Shown: positions 44,201 to 52,659, counted from the first letter of the stretch. The stretch: 64,000 nucleotides of DNA from Pseudoalteromonas luteoviolacea H33-S (GCF_001625695.1 NZ_AUXY01000104.1:62001-126000); one strand, 5' to 3'. Made by a program: numbers and translations. The notes: a model not told the origin generated them from the letters alone.

Positions 44201-44669
44201 ACAGCGTCAAGAGCTTGAGTTGTACCTCACCAACTTGGTGCGAAATAAACAGATTGAGATTTGGCAAGATGGCTTAATTCAACCTGGGGACGTATGGCAC
44301 ACAGAGATTGTCACGGCCCTTGAGGAAGCCGATGTGGTGATTATGCTCATCAGCCAAGCCTTTATTGCATCAGGCTATGTACATGATGTCGAAGTGCCCA
44401 AAGCACTTAAAAACTTACAAGACGGTAGCACTAAAATCTTTCCAGTATTGTTGAAAGACTGTGACTTCGCCGACTGGCATGTTTGGCCAGAAGAAATTCA
44501 TGCTGATTTAGAAAACGAAGAAGCGGTCGCTATGTCCCAATATCAGTTCTTTCCACAAGACGAGCAAAATCGCTTAAAGCCCATCAATCAGTGGGATTAT
44601 CCTGAGAAAGCATGGACAGGGCTAACCAAGGCATTAAAACAATTAATCAAAGACTTAAATAACGCATAG
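41205..44669 (+). CDS. Roco protein: leucine-rich repeats - Roc GTPase - COR - TIR
   Basis: A 1154-residue multidomain protein. Residues 15-395 are leucine-rich repeats; the later ones are regular 22-residue units (LTYLDLDNNAVCDITPLAKL). A Roc GTPase follows, with P-loop GNHSAGKSS at 432-440, switch II DFGGQDYYH at 489-497 and THAD at 563-566 as the guanine-specificity motif. The COR dimerisation region spans about 590-960. The C-terminus (about 987-1105) is a TIR domain: KVFISYCHDD, IEIWQDGLIQPGDVW, ADVVIMLISQAFI, and YVHDVEV with E1063 at the place of the NADase glutamate. AAGGAA precedes ATG 41205 (GTG 41202 is an alternative). Family knowledge: Roco proteins are GTPase switches, and many bacterial TIR domains cleave NAD+. 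An antiphage or stress-signalling role is inference. Confidence 0.9.
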   Translation: MLAEALRRIEQEKQEKTGRLNLNGLGLTALPEELFELVWLKELCLGVEFAHELKHNQGTFISRALFDDLKHHDTSGGESSFDELPEQIQRLSQLEVLIAEHCFEAVNLSLISELTSLRVLVLGDSKLLSQYGSVQLPNLAVLSLVRNTSFNSAMLCQLTELRYLDLCGNVDIQLAHLQHRHHLEWLELSNLDELDLNDLAGSHNLQYLKLSDCPKLKSNFPYLSRLDTFILETCQFEQTQSSWNLPKIETIELVDCVLGSLDMLRELTALIHLDISHSYFSDLSPLENLQNVRSLELVSCEIENISPINELNRIQKLKLSDNLISDLTGIEQLQNLTYLDLDNNAVCDITPLAKLSDLESLYLDDNLIKDITPIGQIKKLEHLKVSNNHFLTEHDLTLEPWDNHLDAIKNLLLQTTESHSQIKLPCKVLFLGNHSAGKSSLANYLQKQSLTEKTQSTHILSIQHYTCVDNRAASQQAIQNSLPDAIFYDFGGQDYYHGVYRVFMQQKVLTCLLWKQDCNGNQQATDSRGYETQHFSLAYWLAQWRGMTAPERKVETPLLLVQTHADQDPKQLVTSEPQSLTQHQFYVSLNDAGDTSVNQASLNYLHTTLDTFIEQSRRTVKGDKWYQDFIAYVLDRQQNRINNAHTYTRLGDLVKQYQAGSDNDRLHLQTELKKWHEQGLVLYYPSINKNKVWLNPQALTQFIHSHILSLKTFENSQGRIRKAQFDKLIKQHKIDKDVVELLKKEKVIFDHTHTDEIIIPNYLPLAKEEGDHYALYTFGMEYASAFTLKFAQFIPMGLINQLICYFGPLPESKLFWRNQLLFTLGVNKNDDGTKNTDHASKVLIKVEYHPHIQIKVYISGHNKVRSQHIRYLYFVIMAMYWDLDIQTDLKRFDSLFKQLKQGSSKKRTLELEEVTQQQFDHIKTVFETPPKDLQLSLDNRYFVSATELAEHSNSTQISAFDTQKNIIKNLDVEPYQPFTLKGLNKVLKVFISYCHDDIAQRQELELYLTNLVRNKQIEIWQDGLIQPGDVWHTEIVTALEEADVVIMLISQAFIASGYVHDVEVPKALKNLQDGSTKIFPVLLKDCDFADWHVWPEEIHADLENEEAVAMSQYQFFPQDEQNRLKPINQWDYPEKAWTGLTKALKQLIKDLNNA

Positions 44670-44691
44670 TCAGCATAAATAACCGCAATGG

Positions 44692-44713
44692 CAGCCCAGC
44701 CTTCGTTGGGCTG
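44692..44713 (+). terminator. Possible terminator after the Roco gene
   Basis: CAGCCCA pairs with TGGGCTG around an 8-base loop, followed by ATGATTTTAC. The stem is good but the U-run is short, so some read-through to the next gene is possible. Confidence 0.5.
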
Positions 44714-44721
44714 ATGATTTT

Positions 44722-44757
44722 ACAGTGCACTGTGTACGTATCTTGCTTAACTTAAGC
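44722..44757. promoter_or_regulatory. Two palindromes upstream of the small unknown gene
   Basis: ACAGTGCACTGT (44722-44733) is a perfect 12-bp palindrome, and GCTTAA-C-TTAAGC (44745-44757) a second. Both lie in the 116-bp gap between the Roco gene and the next ORF and may be operators. No matching regulator is encoded nearby. Confidence 0.35.
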
Positions 44758-44785
44758 GTTAAACTAACTGGAGTAAGGATACGAG

Positions 44786-45181
44786 ATGAAAATTGATAGT
44801 GTATATGCCCCCTACACACCAACGAGACATACTGTTAAGACAAAAGCACAACATGGCAACTCACTGCCGCAAAACACCACACAACCGCCAAGCAGTGCAA
44901 AAGCCATCGATATGAACAATACCGGCATGAATGAGCTCAATGCATTGATACAGGCAACAGGAGACGATAGACTCCTGTTCAGGCTCCCTCATGACACCTT
45001 TAGATTAGTTGATGGTGAACTCCAAGGTTCTAGCAGTAGTAACTTTTTAGCACAAATTGAAAACGAAATCGCCTTTGAACAAAGCCGAGGGAGTGATACC
45101 GGCGAGCTAGAAAGTTTTTTAGCTGTCCTCAAGGAGTATCAAGGTTACCCGCTGCAATCGCATGTCGCAGTGACTGCCTGA
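44786..45181 (+). CDS. Small protein of unknown function downstream of the Roco gene
   Basis: A 131-residue soluble protein I do not recognise. ATG 44786 is preceded by GGAGTAAGGAT, a good ribosome-binding region. The first 50 residues are polar and probably disordered (many Thr, Gln, Pro, Ser). A compact half follows, with NELNALIQATGDDRLLFRLP, then a Ser-rich turn, then a helix LESFLAVLKEYQ. No membrane segment, signal peptide, Cys or metal motif is seen. It follows the Roco gene on the same strand after 116 bases with a possible terminator and palindromes between, so it could be a partner or an independent gene. Confidence 0.6.
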   Translation: MKIDSVYAPYTPTRHTVKTKAQHGNSLPQNTTQPPSSAKAIDMNNTGMNELNALIQATGDDRLLFRLPHDTFRLVDGELQGSSSSNFLAQIENEIAFEQSRGSDTGELESFLAVLKEYQGYPLQSHVAVTA

Positions 45182-45271
45182 ATGTATTAAGCGGGTTGAA
45201 CAAAGGTAGCTGAGCGTGCTTATAAGTAGATTGGAGCTCACTTTTCACAACAATACACCCGTGTAACAAAC

Positions 45272-45298
45272 AAAAACCCGACAATTGCCGGGTTTTTT
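45272..45298 (-). terminator. Terminator of lpdA, probably bidirectional
   Basis: AAAACCCG pairs with CGGGTTTT around an 8-base loop between convergent genes. T-runs follow on both strands (six on plus, five on minus). It begins 22 bases past the lpdA stop. Confidence 0.9.
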
Positions 45299-45319
45299 CA
45301 ATTTAAAAAGAAGTGTTAA

Positions 45320-46744
45320 TTACTTCTTCTTAACTGCTTTTTTGTTTGGAAGGTCAGTGATTGAACCTTCGAAAATTTCAGCAGCTAGACCGATTGACTC
45401 GTTCAGTGTCGGGTGAGCGTGGATAGTCAGTGCCACGTCTTCTGCGTCTGCACCCATCTCTACCGCTAGGCCGATCTCACCAAGCATTTCACCTGCGTTG
45501 ATACCAACCATCGCACCACCGATAACACGGCCTGACTCTTTATCAAAGATAAGCTTAGTTTGACCTTCAGTACGTGCAGAAGCGATTGCACGGCCAGATG
45601 CAGCCCACGGGAATACCGCAGTTTCAATCTTAAGGCCTTGCTCTTTTGCTTCTTTCTCAGTAACACCAACCCATGCAATTTCTGGATCTGTGTAAGCGAT
45701 TGAAGGGATACACTTAGGATCGAAGTAGTGCTTCTTACCAGAGATAACTTCTGCAGCAACGTGTGCTTCGTGTACCGCTTTGTGCGCAAGCATAGGCTGA
45801 CCAACGATGTCACCAATCGCGAAGATGTGGTCAACGTTTGTCTTCATTTGCTTGTCTGTGTTGATGAAGCCACGCTCATCAACTGCAACGCCAGCTTTGT
45901 CAGCGTCAAGTAGCTTACCGTTTGGTGTACGACCAACAGCAACCAATACTTTGTCGTAACGTACTTGGCCTTCAGGTGCTTGTTTACCTTCGAATGAAAC
46001 GTAGATACCGTCTTCTTTCGCTTCAACAGCAACAACTTTCGTAGAAAGCATCACGTTGAACTTGTTCTTAACGTACTTCTGGTAAACCTTGATGATGTCT
46101 TTGTCAGCAGCAGGTACTAGCTGATCAGCAAATTCAACAACGTCGATGTCTGAACCTAATGCACGGTAAACAGTACCCATCTCAAGACCGATGATACCAC
46201 CACCTAGTACAAGTAGTTTGCCAGGCACGTCTTTAAGCTCAAGTGCACCAGTTGAATCAATGATACGCTCATCTTGTGGGATGAACGGAAGGCTTACTGG
46301 TTGTGAACCTGCTGCAATGATTGCGTTCTCAAACGTCACTGTCTTAGTGCCGTCAGCGCCTTCAACTGCGATGGTGTTAGAGCCTGTGAATTTACCGTAA
46401 CCGTTAACTACGTTAACTTTTCGCATTTTAGACATACCAGCTAGACCGCCAGTAAGTTGACCGATTACAGACTCTTTCCAAGTACGGATTTTGTCTAAAT
46501 CGATTTGTGGAGCACCGAAAGTTACACCGTGAGAAGCCATTTCAGCTGCATCGTCGATAACCTTAGCGACGTGAAGAAGTGCTTTTGAAGGAATACAACC
46601 TACGTTCAAGCAAACACCACCTAGGGTATCGCGAGATTCAATCAATGTAACATCTAAACCTAGGTCTGCTGCACGGAATGCTGCAGAGTAACCACCAGGA
46701 CCACCGCCTAGTACAACAACTTGAGTTTTGATTTCGTTGCTCAT
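45320..46744 (-). CDS. lpdA: Dihydrolipoamide dehydrogenase (E3)
   Basis: The 474-residue flavoprotein E3 reoxidises dihydrolipoamide of pyruvate dehydrogenase, 2-oxoglutarate dehydrogenase and glycine cleavage, with NAD+ as acceptor. FAD-binding GGGPGGYSAAFRAADLG is at residues 13-29, the redox disulfide in GGVCLNVGCIPSK, the NAD-binding GGGIIGLEMG near residue 181, and the catalytic His-Glu pair in HAHPTLNE. Length equals E. coli Lpd. It lies 218 bases after aceF with a hairpin between, so it may have its own promoter. Confidence 0.97.
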   Translation of the reverse strand: MSNEIKTQVVVLGGGPGGYSAAFRAADLGLDVTLIESRDTLGGVCLNVGCIPSKALLHVAKVIDDAAEMASHGVTFGAPQIDLDKIRTWKESVIGQLTGGLAGMSKMRKVNVVNGYGKFTGSNTIAVEGADGTKTVTFENAIIAAGSQPVSLPFIPQDERIIDSTGALELKDVPGKLLVLGGGIIGLEMGTVYRALGSDIDVVEFADQLVPAADKDIIKVYQKYVKNKFNVMLSTKVVAVEAKEDGIYVSFEGKQAPEGQVRYDKVLVAVGRTPNGKLLDADKAGVAVDERGFINTDKQMKTNVDHIFAIGDIVGQPMLAHKAVHEAHVAAEVISGKKHYFDPKCIPSIAYTDPEIAWVGVTEKEAKEQGLKIETAVFPWAASGRAIASARTEGQTKLIFDKESGRVIGGAMVGINAGEMLGEIGLAVEMGADAEDVALTIHAHPTLNESIGLAAEIFEGSITDLPNKKAVKKK

Positions 46745-46924
46745 GTTATTACCTTAACTATTATTCGAACGGGACTCTACTCAACTGAGTATCCGCACCC
46801 AATTTGCCTGCCGGTCGCCAAATTAGGGCAAATCCAACAGAGAGAGTTTTTTGTGCGCGAAAGTGTATCATTCGCACTCACTAATGTCCCGTCCAATTAT
46901 CAGACAGGACACTAAAAATACAAC

Positions 46925-46954
46925 AAAACCGCACAACTTAGGTTGGGCGGTTTT
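46925..46954 (-). terminator. Terminator between aceF and lpdA
   Basis: On the minus strand AAAACCGCCCAACC pairs with GGTTGTGCGGTTTT (one mismatch), followed by GTTGTATTT. It lies 9 bases past the aceF stop and could partly uncouple lpdA from the PDH operon. Confidence 0.8.
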
Positions 46955-46962
46955 GATTCATC

Positions 46963-48858
46963 TTACATTACTAGCTGACGAATATCGCTCAGGTAGTTTG
47001 CAAGTGTCACAGTAAAGCGTGCTGCAAGCGCCCCGTCAATTACACGGTGGTCGTATGAACAGCTTAGCGGCACCATTAAGCGCGGCTCAAACTCTTTACC
47101 ATTCCATTTCGGCTTCATCTCAGACTTAGATACACCTAAGATTGCCACTTCTGGCGCATTCACGATTGGCGTGAATGACGTACCACCGATGCCACCTAGG
47201 CTCGAGATTGTGAAACAACCGCCTTGCATGTCAGCAGCAGTCAGCTTACCGTCACGTGCTTTCTTAGACACTTCCATCAGTTCACGAGAAAGCTCGATGA
47301 TGCCTTTTTTGTTCACGTCTTTGAATACTGGAACAACCAAGCCATTTGGCGTATCAACCGCGACACCAATGTTCACGTATTTCTTCAGAATTAGGCTCTC
47401 ACCGTCTTCTGATAGTGAAGAGTTAAACGTTGGGAACTCTTCAAGAGCTTTTGCAGCCGCTTTCATTACGAAGACCAATGGCGTGATTTTCACACCCATT
47501 TTCTTCTTCTCAGCCAGCACATTTTGCTCTTTACGGAACGCTTCTAGTGTCGTGATGTCTGCTTCGTCAAACTGTGTAACATGCGGGATTTGTACCCAGT
47601 TACGGTGTAAGTTTGCACCAGAGATCTTTTGAATACGAGATAGCTTCTTCTCTTCAACTTCACCAAACTTGCTGAAGTCTACTTTCGGCCAAGGAATTAG
47701 ACCCAGCTCGCCACCACCGGTGTTGCCACCTTTAGATAGCTGACCTGATTCAACTTGCTTCACTAGCTCTTTCACATAGTTCTGAACGTCTTCTTTAACA
47801 ACACGGTTCTTACGACCAGTTGCTTTAACGCGCGCAAGGTTTACACCAAACTCACGTGCTAGACGACGCACAACTGGTGATGCGTGTGCGTACTGATCGT
47901 TCGCAACAAATTCATCTTTTTGTGCAGATGCAGGGGCTGCTGCCGGAGCAGGTTTTGCCGCAGGAGCCGCTGCTGGTGCTGCTGTTGGAGCAGGCGCAGC
48001 TACAGGTGCTGCTGCCGCTGGTGCACCGCCAGCTGTTTCAAATACGAAGATTAAAGAGCCTGTCGATACTTTATCGCCAGCATTTACTTTGATCTCTTTC
48101 ACAGTACCAGCAAATGGTGCAGGTACTTCCATAGAAGCCTTATCGCCTTCTACAGTGATGAGAGATTGCTCTTCTTCGATTGAATCACCGACAGATACCA
48201 TGATTTCAGTCACTTCAACTTCATCACCACCGATATCTGGTACATGTACTTCTTTCGCTTCTGCTACCGCAGCTGGTGCCGCCGCAGGCGCAGGTGCAGC
48301 TTCAACAGGTGCCGCTGCTGGTGCACTGCCGGCAACTTCAAATACGAATACCAAAGAGCCTGTTGACACTTTACCGCCAACTTCCACTTTGATTTCTTTC
48401 ACAGTGCCTGCAAATGGTGCTGGTACTTCCATAGAAGCCTTGTCGCCTTCTACGTTTAAGATTGACTGGTCAGCTTCAACTGCGTCGCCCACAGAAACCA
48501 TGATCTCCGTGACTTCAACTTCGTCGCCACCGATATCTGGTACGTGTACTTCTTTAAGCTCTGCCGCAGGTGCTGGCGCTGCTGCAGGAGCCGCTGGCGC
48601 TTCTGCCGCAGCAGGTGCTTCTGCACCGGCTGCGTCAAAAATCATAATCAAAGAACCTGTTGAAACTTTATCACCTTCAACAACTTTGATTTCTTTAACA
48701 GTACCCGCAGCAGCTGCTGGTACTTCCATTGAAGCCTTATCGCCTTCAACTGTGATCAATGACTGATCCACTTCAACCGTGTCACCTACGCTTACTAGGA
48801 GCTCGGTTACTTCAACCTCATCGGCACCAATATCTGGAACATGAATTTCAATTGACAT
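46963..48858 (-). CDS. aceF: Dihydrolipoamide acetyltransferase (E2) with three lipoyl domains
   Basis: The 631-residue E2 core of pyruvate dehydrogenase. Three tandem lipoyl domains carry lysines K41, K140 and K240, each in GDKASMEVPA, joined by Ala/Pro-rich flexible linkers. The E1/E3-binding domain follows near 322-360 (ASPVVRRLAREFGVNL), then the acetyltransferase domain with the active-site DHRVIDGA near the end. Length and domain count match E. coli AceF (630). Domains 2 and 3 share a near-identical stretch VHVPDIGGDEVEVTEIMVSV-like, a sign of recent duplication or conversion. It lies 11 bases after aceE. Confidence 0.97.
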   Translation of the reverse strand: MSIEIHVPDIGADEVEVTELLVSVGDTVEVDQSLITVEGDKASMEVPAAAAGTVKEIKVVEGDKVSTGSLIMIFDAAGAEAPAAAEAPAAPAAAPAPAAELKEVHVPDIGGDEVEVTEIMVSVGDAVEADQSILNVEGDKASMEVPAPFAGTVKEIKVEVGGKVSTGSLVFVFEVAGSAPAAAPVEAAPAPAAAPAAVAEAKEVHVPDIGGDEVEVTEIMVSVGDSIEEEQSLITVEGDKASMEVPAPFAGTVKEIKVNAGDKVSTGSLIFVFETAGGAPAAAAPVAAPAPTAAPAAAPAAKPAPAAAPASAQKDEFVANDQYAHASPVVRRLAREFGVNLARVKATGRKNRVVKEDVQNYVKELVKQVESGQLSKGGNTGGGELGLIPWPKVDFSKFGEVEEKKLSRIQKISGANLHRNWVQIPHVTQFDEADITTLEAFRKEQNVLAEKKKMGVKITPLVFVMKAAAKALEEFPTFNSSLSEDGESLILKKYVNIGVAVDTPNGLVVPVFKDVNKKGIIELSRELMEVSKKARDGKLTAADMQGGCFTISSLGGIGGTSFTPIVNAPEVAILGVSKSEMKPKWNGKEFEPRLMVPLSCSYDHRVIDGALAARFTVTLANYLSDIRQLVM

Positions 48859-48869
48859 GTTTTTGCCTC

Positions 48870-51536
48870 TTATGCGTAAAGTGGGTTAGCTTTTGTTGTG
48901 TCGATATCAAATTTCTTGATAGCGTCAGCAACAACTGATTTTTCAACCTTGCCCTGTTGAGCAAGTTCGTTAAGTGCAGCAACAACCACATAACCTGCGT
49001 TCACTTCGAAGTGACGACGTAGGTTTTCACGGCTGTCTGAACGACCGTAACCGTCAGTACCTAGTACCTTGTAAGAGCTGCTTGGCATGAATGCGCGTAC
49101 TTGATCTGCATAGTTCTTCATGTAGTCAGTCGCTGCAATCGCTGGAGACTCACCAAGTACAGTTGAGATGTAAGGTACTTTTGCATCTGCTTCTGGGTTA
49201 AGCATGTTGAAACGTTCAGCATCTTGACCGTCACGAGCAAGCTCGTTGAATGACGTCACAGAGAATACATCTGAACCAATGCCGTACTCTTCGCTTAGGA
49301 TTGCACCCGCTTTACGTACTTCGTTCAAGATTGTGCCTGAACCCATAAGTTGTACGTGTGCTTTCTCACCTGCGTTTGACTCAAGCTTATAGATACCTTT
49401 ACGGATACCTTCTTCAGCGCCTTCAGGCATTGCTGGCTGGTGATAGTTTTCGTTCATCAGCGTTAGGTAGTAGAACACGTTTTCTTGCTCTGGACCGTAC
49501 ATACGACGGATACCATCTTGCAAGATAACTGCTACTTCAAATACGAACGTTGGGTCGTAAGAAATACAGTTAGGAATCGTACCCGCTTGAATGTGCGAGT
49601 GACCATCTTCGTGCTGTAGACCTTCACCGTTTAGCGTTGTACGACCTGCTGTAGCACCTAATAGGAAACCACGTGCTTGTTGGTCACCTGCCATCCACGC
49701 CATGTCGCCAACACGTTGGAAACCGAACATAGAGTAGTAGATGTAGAATGGGATCATCGGCAGGTCATTTGTGCTGTATGACGTTGCAGCAGCAACCCAT
49801 GAAGACATTGCACCTAGCTCGTTGATACCTTCTTGAAGTACCTGACCTGATGTTGCTTCTTTGTAGTAAGAAACGATGTCGCGGTCTTGAGGCGTATAGT
49901 TCTGACCATGTGGGTTATAGATACCGATTTGACGGAATAGACCTTCCATACCGAAAGTACGCGCTTCATCCGCAATGATTGGTACGATGTTTTTGCCAAC
50001 ACCCTTGTCTTTTAACAAGATGTTTAGTGCACGTACGTAACCCATTGTGGTTGAGATATCACGCTTTTGCTCTTCAAGTAGCGGCTTGAACTGCTCCAAT
50101 TTTGGTAGCTCAAGTGCTTGTGTGAAGTTAGGTAGACGCTGTGGTGTGTAACCGTGTAGCGCTTTACGGCGTGCGTGCAGGTATTCGTACTCTGCAGAGC
50201 CTTCTTTAAGCGTTAGGTACGGTAAGTTTGCAATTTCTTCGTCAGAAACTAGATCTTCTAGACCTAGGCGTGAGCGCAAGTGCTCAACGCTAGACATGTC
50301 CATTTTCTTAACTTGGTGTGCAATGTTTTTACCTTCCGCAGCTTCACCCATGCCATAACCTTTTACAGTCTTAGCTAGGATAACTGTTGGACGACCTTTC
50401 TCATCTTGCGCCGCTTTATAAGCTGCGTATAGTTTAGATGTATCATGACCACCACGCTTAAGTGCGAAGATTTCATCATCCGTCATATCAGCAACCAGTG
50501 CTGCTGTCTCTGGGTAACGACCAAAGAAGTGCTCACGTACATACGCGCCATCTTTCGCTTTGTATGTCTGGTAGTCACCATCGATTGTTTCGTTCATTAG
50601 CTGAAGAAGCTTACCAGTTGTGTCTTTCGCTAGTAGCGTATCCCAACCTGAACCCCAAACAACTTTGATTACGTTCCAACCAGCACCTTTAAATAGGCCT
50701 TCAAGTTCTTGAATGATCTTACCGTTACCCATTACTGGGCCGTCAAGACGCTGTAGGTTACAGTTGATCAGGTAACATAGGTTATCTAGCTTCTCACGCG
50801 CTGCAAATGAGATTGCACCACGTGATTCTGGCTCATCCATCTCACCATCACCTAGGAACGCATATACGCGCTGCTCGTTAGTCTCTTTAAGACCACGACC
50901 TTCTAGGTACTTAAGGAAACGTGCTTGATAGATTGATGCGATTGGACCAAGACCCATAGATACTGTTGGGAATTGCCAGAACTCAGGCATCAATTTAGGG
51001 TGAGGGTATGAAGAGATACCTTTACCGTCTACTTCTTGACGGAAGTTATCTAACTGCTCTTCAGTTAAACGACCTTCAAGGAACGCACGTGCGTAGATAC
51101 CCGGTGAAATATGACCTTGGTAATAGACTAAATCACCACCGTCCTTCTCGTTTGGCGCACGGAAGAAGTGGTTGAAACACATTTCATAAAATGCTGCTGA
51201 AGACTGGTAAGACGCCATGTGGCCGCCTAACTCTAGGTCTTTTTTAGACGCACGAAGTACGATCATGATCGCATTCCAACGTACGATAGAGCGGATACGG
51301 CGTTCAATCGTGGTATCACCAGGATATGCTGGTTCTTGGCCTGCCGGAATGGTATTTACATAGTTTGTAGTAATACCTGTAGGCATGTCCACGCCATCTA
51401 GGCGGGCTTGCTCTAGCACTTGCTCAAGTAAGAATTGCGCGCGTTCTACGCCTTCTTCTTTCACAACTGACTCAAGCGCTTGTAACCACTCTTGGGTTTC
51501 TAACGCGTCAACGTCAAACTTATTGACTTCAGACAT
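48870..51536 (-). CDS. aceE: Pyruvate dehydrogenase E1 component
   Basis: The 888-residue homodimeric thiamine-diphosphate enzyme that decarboxylates pyruvate and acetylates the E2 lipoyl arm. The ThDP-binding motif starts at GDGEMDEPE and ends in the Asn-containing CNLQRLDGP near residue 260. The E1 N-terminus for AceF binding is retained. Length equals E. coli AceE (887). It is the first structural gene after pdhR (102-base gap) and is tightly linked to aceF. Confidence 0.97.
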   Translation of the reverse strand: MSEVNKFDVDALETQEWLQALESVVKEEGVERAQFLLEQVLEQARLDGVDMPTGITTNYVNTIPAGQEPAYPGDTTIERRIRSIVRWNAIMIVLRASKKDLELGGHMASYQSSAAFYEMCFNHFFRAPNEKDGGDLVYYQGHISPGIYARAFLEGRLTEEQLDNFRQEVDGKGISSYPHPKLMPEFWQFPTVSMGLGPIASIYQARFLKYLEGRGLKETNEQRVYAFLGDGEMDEPESRGAISFAAREKLDNLCYLINCNLQRLDGPVMGNGKIIQELEGLFKGAGWNVIKVVWGSGWDTLLAKDTTGKLLQLMNETIDGDYQTYKAKDGAYVREHFFGRYPETAALVADMTDDEIFALKRGGHDTSKLYAAYKAAQDEKGRPTVILAKTVKGYGMGEAAEGKNIAHQVKKMDMSSVEHLRSRLGLEDLVSDEEIANLPYLTLKEGSAEYEYLHARRKALHGYTPQRLPNFTQALELPKLEQFKPLLEEQKRDISTTMGYVRALNILLKDKGVGKNIVPIIADEARTFGMEGLFRQIGIYNPHGQNYTPQDRDIVSYYKEATSGQVLQEGINELGAMSSWVAAATSYSTNDLPMIPFYIYYSMFGFQRVGDMAWMAGDQQARGFLLGATAGRTTLNGEGLQHEDGHSHIQAGTIPNCISYDPTFVFEVAVILQDGIRRMYGPEQENVFYYLTLMNENYHQPAMPEGAEEGIRKGIYKLESNAGEKAHVQLMGSGTILNEVRKAGAILSEEYGIGSDVFSVTSFNELARDGQDAERFNMLNPEADAKVPYISTVLGESPAIAATDYMKNYADQVRAFMPSSSYKVLGTDGYGRSDSRENLRRHFEVNAGYVVVAALNELAQQGKVEKSVVADAIKKFDIDTTKANPLYA

Positions 51537-51638
51537 ATGGAGTGTTCCTTATGTTTTAAATGCAAATTTATTCAATGCGTCAATGACGCAATCAAGCATA
51601 ATTGCTCGATTTTGCTTAAAAGACCGAATTTACCTAAC

Positions 51639-52388
51639 TTATTGCTGCTTAGTGCGACGTAGACTCCGCTCAATGCGAGAGCGTTCTCTACCCGCTTCAA
51701 GTAATGCTTCTTCGATGAAGGCTAGGTGTGCGTTACTCGCAAGCCTCGCCTTTTCCGGATCCCCTTGGATCACGGCATCCATCAATACCGCTCGGTGCTG
51801 TGCAAGCTGTTCGCTCACATCTGACTTTTGCACCAACACGGTTAAATTCTGCAATACATTTTGCTCAAGTAACGTTTGCATTCCTCTCACTAAGTGCAGT
51901 AACACCACATTATGTGACGCTTCTGCTACAGTGAAATGAAACGCATTGATTGCTTTGGCTTTTAGGGCTAAATCATCCCCCACCTCAGCGATATTGTCAT
52001 AGCTTTGCTTTACTTTATCCATGTCATTGTCTGTGCCTCGAAGCGCAGCATAATAAGCAGCGATACCTTCTAAGGCATGACGGAATTCAAGTAAGTCAAA
52101 CTGAGACTCAGGGTGTTTACTGATCAAGTCAAAAAGTGGATCAGTTAACCCTTCTTCTAGCTGATTTTTAACGTACGTACCGCCACCTTGGCGACGCGTC
52201 ACTAACCCTTTGGCTTCGAGTTTTTGAATCGCCTCTCTTAACGACGGGCGGGATACTTCAAACTGCTTAGCAAGTTCTCGTTCGGGAGGAAGCTTTTCAC
52301 CAGGAAGCAATGATCCTTCTAAAATCATGTTTTCCAATTGCTCTAAAATCACATCCGAGAGTTTCGCAGCTTTAATCTTCAAAGACAT
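51639..52388 (-). CDS. pdhR: Pyruvate dehydrogenase complex repressor PdhR
   Basis: A 249-residue GntR/FadR-type repressor. The winged helix has PGEKLPPERELAKQFEVSRP and LVTRRQGGGTYV; the C-terminal FCD helical domain binds pyruvate in E. coli. ATG 52388 gives the usual N-terminus MSLKIKAAKLSD; an ATG ten codons upstream is less likely. It heads pdhR-aceE-aceF as in E. coli. PdhR-box sequences lie at 52512-52526 and 52660-52672, so autoregulation is expected. Confidence 0.95.
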   Translation of the reverse strand: MSLKIKAAKLSDVILEQLENMILEGSLLPGEKLPPERELAKQFEVSRPSLREAIQKLEAKGLVTRRQGGGTYVKNQLEEGLTDPLFDLISKHPESQFDLLEFRHALEGIAAYYAALRGTDNDMDKVKQSYDNIAEVGDDLALKAKAINAFHFTVAEASHNVVLLHLVRGMQTLLEQNVLQNLTVLVQKSDVSEQLAQHRAVLMDAVIQGDPEKARLASNAHLAFIEEALLEAGRERSRIERSLRRTKQQ

Positions 52389-52487
52389 TGATAACACGCC
52401 AGTTTGGGTTATATCCACCAGCTAAGTAAGAAGTCCCTACGTTACATCGTAAGTCTTTAAAACTTAGCAATATTTACTTAATCATTT

Positions 52488-52526
52488 AGTATATTGTGAC
52501 CAGACAGGTAAATTGGTCATACCAAA
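52488..52526 (-). promoter_or_regulatory. pdhR promoter region with PdhR box
   Basis: ATTGGT-CAT-ACCAAA at 52512-52526 matches the ATTGGTnnnACCAAT PdhR operator with one mismatch. On the minus strand a TATACT -10 lies at 52488-52493, downstream of the box. No strong -35 is seen at 17 bases, as is common for regulated promoters. Confidence 0.75.
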
Positions 52527-52659
52527 TTTGGACAATAAGTTATCAAAATCAAGCTCGGCTGTCAAAATTACACCTTTTCATCGCTTTTAATATCCTTTTT
52601 TTGACATCCATTCAGATTAAACTTTATACAATTAAAAATGATTGCAAAGAAAAATAAAA

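Noticed and set aside
41205..44669. Plain leucine-rich surface protein (internalin-like)
   Set aside because: No signal peptide or anchor; a P-loop GTPase and TIR domain follow, so it is a cytoplasmic Roco protein.
48089..48766. A 225-codon frame opposite aceF, rich in Ser, Thr and Ala
   Set aside because: It is the antisense shadow of the Ala/Pro-rich lipoyl linkers; codon bias alone keeps it open.
51385..51939. A 184-codon plus-strand frame spanning the aceE-pdhR junction
   Set aside because: Antisense to two well-supported genes; Ser/Cys-rich translation without a family.
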